Source of the DNA: Pleionea sediminis
Lineage (GTDB): Bacteria > Pseudomonadota > Gammaproteobacteria > Enterobacterales > Kangiellaceae
Assembly (NCBI RefSeq): GCF_007570825.1
Contig: NZ_SUNB01000001.1
Location: 1,054,001 to 1,118,000 of the forward strand
Length of the DNA: 64,000 nucleotides
Reading direction: 5' to 3'
Part shown: positions 60,524-64,000 of the stretch, piece by piece
Layout: the number at the start of each line of letters is the position of its first letter
Position numbering within the stretch: the first letter of the stretch is position 1
Translations under genes and position numbers: made by a program
Notes under the pieces: generated by a model
Told to the model about the DNA's origin: nothing
The model's input: only the letters and a program-made list of their open reading frames with translations
Database searches by the model: none

Positions 60524-63208
60524 ATGAAAAGAATGAAAAAACTCGTTCATTACAGCGCACTGTTACTTATAATTACATTTATAATTGTCGGCACAGCCGC
60601 CATTTTAATTCACCTCTGGATAACGGAAGCACCCGATCCCGTTGTAAATACTGCAGAGAACGCACTGGCAGACGAGTCTATTGTGGCTATTGGACATATC
60701 AATCACGCCAAGTTAATAGAAATCACTCAATCTTCTGGAAAAGATAACCTTGATTCACTCATAAGCCAAGATTCCAACTTGTTACGTGAAATGTATCTAG
60801 AACACCCTGATTTTCGAAAAAATCTATCTCAAATACTAGTTTCCATTTCATTAAGCTCGGACAATCCCAAAGGCATACTTTCAAGTATGTTCTATGGTCA
60901 CTTTGAGTGGTCAACATTAGAACCAATCTTTAGTAACTTCTTTAGTGTAACATCAATAGGAAATCAGCAATATCAACTAGTAGCTACAACGCAGGAAACT
61001 TTAAATGACCCTTTAACTTGCCCAGAAGATATAAAAACATTAAAAAAATCTTCTCCTCTATACCTATATGTTGATAACTACTGGCTCGTACTTTCTACTA
61101 GTCAAAGTCACCTGAATAAATTGTTAACCAGGATGATGAATAAAGAAAATGCTCAAAAAGATTTATCTGCCTGGAGAGAGTATCGCGACGGTAAAATCGG
61201 AGCTCTTGGAGTTTTCACTCCTGGAGAGGCATCGAAAAGCTTACCTGGTATGACTGGCTTTATCGCTCAAGGAGCGATAAAGAAAAATCCAGAAATTGAA
61301 TCAATCTTTGCAGGAGCTGAAATCAATATTTTATCACCGGGACTAAAAATTAGCTCTAGTATTTTAGGCGAAAAACAATGGATTGAAACTTCCTATAAAA
61401 AAATAAATCGGTCGTTAAACGACGCAAAATCGTCTACCAAGGATTTCTCACAGACTTTAGCTAACCTTATTGACACGATCGAAGTATCGAGTACAGAAAA
61501 AAAGTTAGATTTAAGCTTCGACTTAGGTCAGTCCACTCTAGAAAAAATTCCTGATATTACTAGTGAACTCTTGAGCTCTGCGTTTGGAGGAAGGCCGAGT
61601 TCAAATCAAACACAGCAAGAAAAAGCAGAGAGGATCGAAGAAAACCCTTGGGACTATTCAGGAAATGATCAGCTTTTAAATATTGACAATCTCGCTCCCA
61701 AAGAGGAATTAATATCCAGCGCATTTTCTCAAGGCCCTTTTTCTGTGAGCTTATCGGAAGCTCAATATAACGAAGAGCTTGAGCTAACAACAATAGAGTT
61801 AAGAGCCCGAATGGAACTTCCTGAGGTTGACTCATCTTGGTACAAATCTAAAGCGACCTTATCCTTCTCGGTAAGCTCTATTCTGGATGAACTCGATAAC
61901 GAAATTCTAAGAGATGAGCGTTGCATTAAAGACTTGCCTCGCTTCGTTGGTAAGAATCGAGCGCCCGCTGACAATGTCGCTTTCAATCAAGGTTTTGCAT
62001 TAATAACTAAAAAGCTACGCCTGTCAGAGGGAAAATCGTATGAAGATATCCATAAAATTTCTGGAAAGCTTAACTTTGAGGCTCCGGTAGACGTTAAGTC
62101 ATACACGATTCCCTTTAAAGTTAATGAAACCGCAGGCAATGAGCATACACATATAAAAGTATTGGCAACACAACCGAGCGTAGCGTCTTATAAAGTTATC
62201 GGGGATGATAAGCACTTAATTGAAGTCAGAGCACTTAATGCAAATGGCCAAGTACTACAGTCAAGTTTTCGAATGGGTAACAATAACCGACAAAATACAA
62301 CCTTTGAAGGTAAGATTGATCGTTTACAAGTTTGGGTGGCAAGTAGATTTATCGCAAAAACCGTCGACTTCACATTGCCTAGTAAAAATTTACTAAACTC
62401 CGAAAAAGCAACTAGCTACTACACTATTTCTCAACCAACAAATACAGAACTGAATATCAATGACGCCTTATTTAGTAATACTGACTTTAGTCAACTTTCT
62501 GAAAAGGATATAAAAAGACATATTTATCAATACGAAAAAACAGTTGCAAAAACTGAGCGACCATCTTCAGTTCATGTAATGCTATTTCATGATTACAAAT
62601 CTCAATGGGGCAACAAGCCTGAGCTTAAGATGATTTATCCTCTTATTGAAGATATTTCTTTTAGTCCATCTGTAGTATCAGTAACAGTAAATTCTCCTCA
62701 ATACGCTAAAATATATTTAAAAAATCGCCCATCATTTAGAATAAACTCTGATCGTTCTATTGGCCCGATTAGACCTTACTTTGAAATCAACAATAAAGAG
62801 TTTGTTTTAGAAACAGTTAGATTACCTATGGAACTAGAGGCTGGAGAAAAAATATCGAACTTAGAGGGTGAGGTTGTGTTTAATGTTCCTGACTCACTCT
62901 CAATTGAGCAGCTAGCAATTCCAGCATTGGGAAAATCGATTACAAAGCATGACGTAAAAATTGTATTCAAAAAAATAACTAATGGATTTGTTTCTTCCTA
63001 CATTTTTGAAGTTTCCGGTGAAAAATTCTTTAACTTAATAGCTATTACCAAAGAGGGACGACATTATCCAACTCAAGTACTTTTCAAAGAAGGCCGCTGG
63101 GAACTAGGTTTTCCTTTAAATCCTAGATTGAATAAACTTCAACTTATTACTTTTGAAGGCAGTAAGAAAAAAACATTCCCTTTTACGCTGAAACCTGAAT
63201 ACCGGTAA
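60524..63208 (+). CDS. large membrane-anchored hypothetical protein
   Basis: An 894-residue protein with one N-terminal anchor (SALLLIITFIIVGTAAILIHLWI), then an entirely periplasmic, beta-rich body. Two ATGs are nearly adjacent (60524 and 60533); either may be used. A helical stretch DDAKSSTKDFSQTLANLIDTIEVSS lies near 310, followed by repeated beta-sandwich-like segments such as WYKSKATLSFSVSSIL and FVNINNKEF-type strands. No catalytic motif or family recognised. It stands alone after the endonuclease V/NADAR unit, which is divergent, and before the PilZ gene. Confidence 0.7.
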   Translation: MKRMKKLVHYSALLLIITFIIVGTAAILIHLWITEAPDPVVNTAENALADESIVAIGHINHAKLIEITQSSGKDNLDSLISQDSNLLREMYLEHPDFRKNLSQILVSISLSSDNPKGILSSMFYGHFEWSTLEPIFSNFFSVTSIGNQQYQLVATTQETLNDPLTCPEDIKTLKKSSPLYLYVDNYWLVLSTSQSHLNKLLTRMMNKENAQKDLSAWREYRDGKIGALGVFTPGEASKSLPGMTGFIAQGAIKKNPEIESIFAGAEINILSPGLKISSSILGEKQWIETSYKKINRSLNDAKSSTKDFSQTLANLIDTIEVSSTEKKLDLSFDLGQSTLEKIPDITSELLSSAFGGRPSSNQTQQEKAERIEENPWDYSGNDQLLNIDNLAPKEELISSAFSQGPFSVSLSEAQYNEELELTTIELRARMELPEVDSSWYKSKATLSFSVSSILDELDNEILRDERCIKDLPRFVGKNRAPADNVAFNQGFALITKKLRLSEGKSYEDIHKISGKLNFEAPVDVKSYTIPFKVNETAGNEHTHIKVLATQPSVASYKVIGDDKHLIEVRALNANGQVLQSSFRMGNNNRQNTTFEGKIDRLQVWVASRFIAKTVDFTLPSKNLLNSEKATSYYTISQPTNTELNINDALFSNTDFSQLSEKDIKRHIYQYEKTVAKTERPSSVHVMLFHDYKSQWGNKPELKMIYPLIEDISFSPSVVSVTVNSPQYAKIYLKNRPSFRINSDRSIGPIRPYFEINNKEFVLETVRLPMELEAGEKISNLEGEVVFNVPDSLSIEQLAIPALGKSITKHDVKIVFKKITNGFVSSYIFEVSGEKFFNLIAITKEGRHYPTQVLFKEGRWELGFPLNPRLNKLQLITFEGSKKKTFPFTLKPEYR

Positions 63209-63419
63209 CCTAATTGTAAGTTCTAATGTGCGAGGTGATTACCTACAAACTAATTGTTCACTATATTAATATTGAATTGAGCAACTATGAATTATCATTT
63301 TTATTACTTTAGTTATAATTGAAACTCATTTTATAATTTATTGGATCGGCAAAACTATTTGCTATGCTTAATAAAGTTTGGGAAACTAAAAACTCTGCTG
63401 TAATTCAAAATATTCACTT

Positions 63420-63701
63420 ATGGGCAAAGAAGATCGTAGACATCTGCGTACACGCGTACGCTCTAAAGTAAGAATGGCTCATAATGAGCTAGGCGAATTA
63501 GTTGTCTATAGCGGTGATATATCAGATAGTGGTGTTTTTGTAGAACTAGTTTCTCAGGAGAAGCCTGCTGTTGACGATATTGTTTCTCTCCAAATAGTAG
63601 ACCTTCCGGTTGAGGCTCCAATTATCAAAGCACGAGTTGTTAGAATTACAAAACATGGTCTGGGACTTGAGTTCGTCGACGAAAATACCGAAATCGATTA
63701 A
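63420..63701 (+). CDS. PilZ domain protein
   Basis: A 93-residue single PilZ domain. The c-di-GMP-binding RxxxR region is near the N-terminus (KEDRRHLRTRVR) and the D/N-x-S-x-x-G element is DISDSGVFVE. A beta strand with VRITKHGLGLEFVDE closes the fold. The gene is 210 bases after the large anchored protein. No partner is adjacent. It would be one reader of c-di-GMP, for which the window also has a synthase at 4836-7919. Confidence 0.9.
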   Translation: MGKEDRRHLRTRVRSKVRMAHNELGELVVYSGDISDSGVFVELVSQEKPAVDDIVSLQIVDLPVEAPIIKARVVRITKHGLGLEFVDENTEID

Positions 63702-64000
63702 TAATGCAATCTTCTCTTTGATATAACCTACTATATAAATCATTATCAATCACGACTTGTAGCCCTCAAGACTTATTAAATAGGAATTCTATCAACTTAA
63801 AAAAAATAAATGACATTATCTTCAACCTAGCTTCCACACATCGAGATTTCACTCAACCAATAATGTATCAATGACATGTGTGAATTCTTCATATGAATTG
63901 TATCTTGCAGCATTTTGATTTTCCTGTATATTCCGCCCGCTCACAAAAACAAGCAGATTGCTGTTTATCAAACTCGTAACTTTACAAAAGCGAACAAGTG
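63702..64000. other. end-of-window intergenic sequence
   Basis: The last 299 bases are AT-rich with no clear gene or structure. Any following gene starts outside the window. Confidence 0.35.

Noticed and set aside
1-64000. CRISPR arrays, prophage, insertion sequences and an origin of replication
   Set aside because: No regularly spaced repeats, integrase, transposase, phage structural genes or dnaA-box cluster were seen.

Overview
The window looks like the chromosome of a marine or aquatic gammaproteobacterium with a low-to-moderate GC content. Pointers are a Reg_prop/GGDEF receptor, a TonB-dependent receptor, a GlyGly-CTERM aminopeptidase, PPC-domain exoproteases, an SO_0444-type permease and proBA of gammaproteobacterial type. 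A Kangiellaceae- or Alteromonadales-like host is a guess from gene content; there is no rRNA or other taxonomic marker here.

Layout. 1-4208: an RND efflux pump (adaptor plus permease, permease cut by the window edge). 4438-12849: tRNA-Ile2(CAU), a large diguanylate cyclase receptor, a rhomboid protease, proBA, a MarR regulator and a glutaredoxin-like protein. 12954-21565: a secreted hydrolase district with an M28 aminopeptidase ending in a GlyGly-CTERM tail, a metallo-beta-lactamase-fold enzyme, an astacin-type protease with PPC domains, and a lipase-like hydrolase paired with a DUF4785 protein. 21760-25684: an orphan TRAP-type binding protein, two small membrane proteins, and a BlaI/M56-TonB pair with two palindromic operators. 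26161-35763: an RNA-repair island (below). 36243-46174: CBS, HNH, STAS-like, pirin, Kef-type antiporter, YdjM-like, glutathionyl-hydroquinone reductase, Cu/Zn-type permease and two exported unknowns. 46227-53301: a DUF4382 lipoprotein, an ECF sigma/anti-sigma operon with a TPR/beta-barrel protein, a coiled-coil membrane protein and a large lipoprotein. 53676-63701: an exported catalase-peroxidase, a lipoprotein made only of a 5'-nucleotidase C-terminal domain beside a TonB-dependent receptor, an endonuclease V/NADAR pair, a large unknown anchored protein and a PilZ protein.

The most interesting unit is 26161-35763. Divergent rtcR (CARF plus sigma-54 AAA+ activator) faces a good -24/-12 promoter at 33988-34003. 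That promoter reads into eight co-directional genes: rtcB, rtcA, slipin, an ERI-1-like DEDDh exonuclease, a HEAT-like protein, an unknown protein, a zinc-ribbon protein and a trypsin-like protease. Between rtcA and the slipin lie about 590 non-coding bases with several structured elements. One is a complete 73-nt tRNA cloverleaf with anticodon GUU, but it has A instead of U at position 33, a mismatched first acceptor pair and no encoded CCA. Two long hairpins separate genes of the downstream part. The rtcBA/RtcR core and its tRNA-fragment sensing are known; the tRNA-like RNA cluster together with this particular downstream cargo is the candidate new system.

Limits: coordinates of structures were found by eye, no folding or database search was run, and family names rest on recognised motifs.
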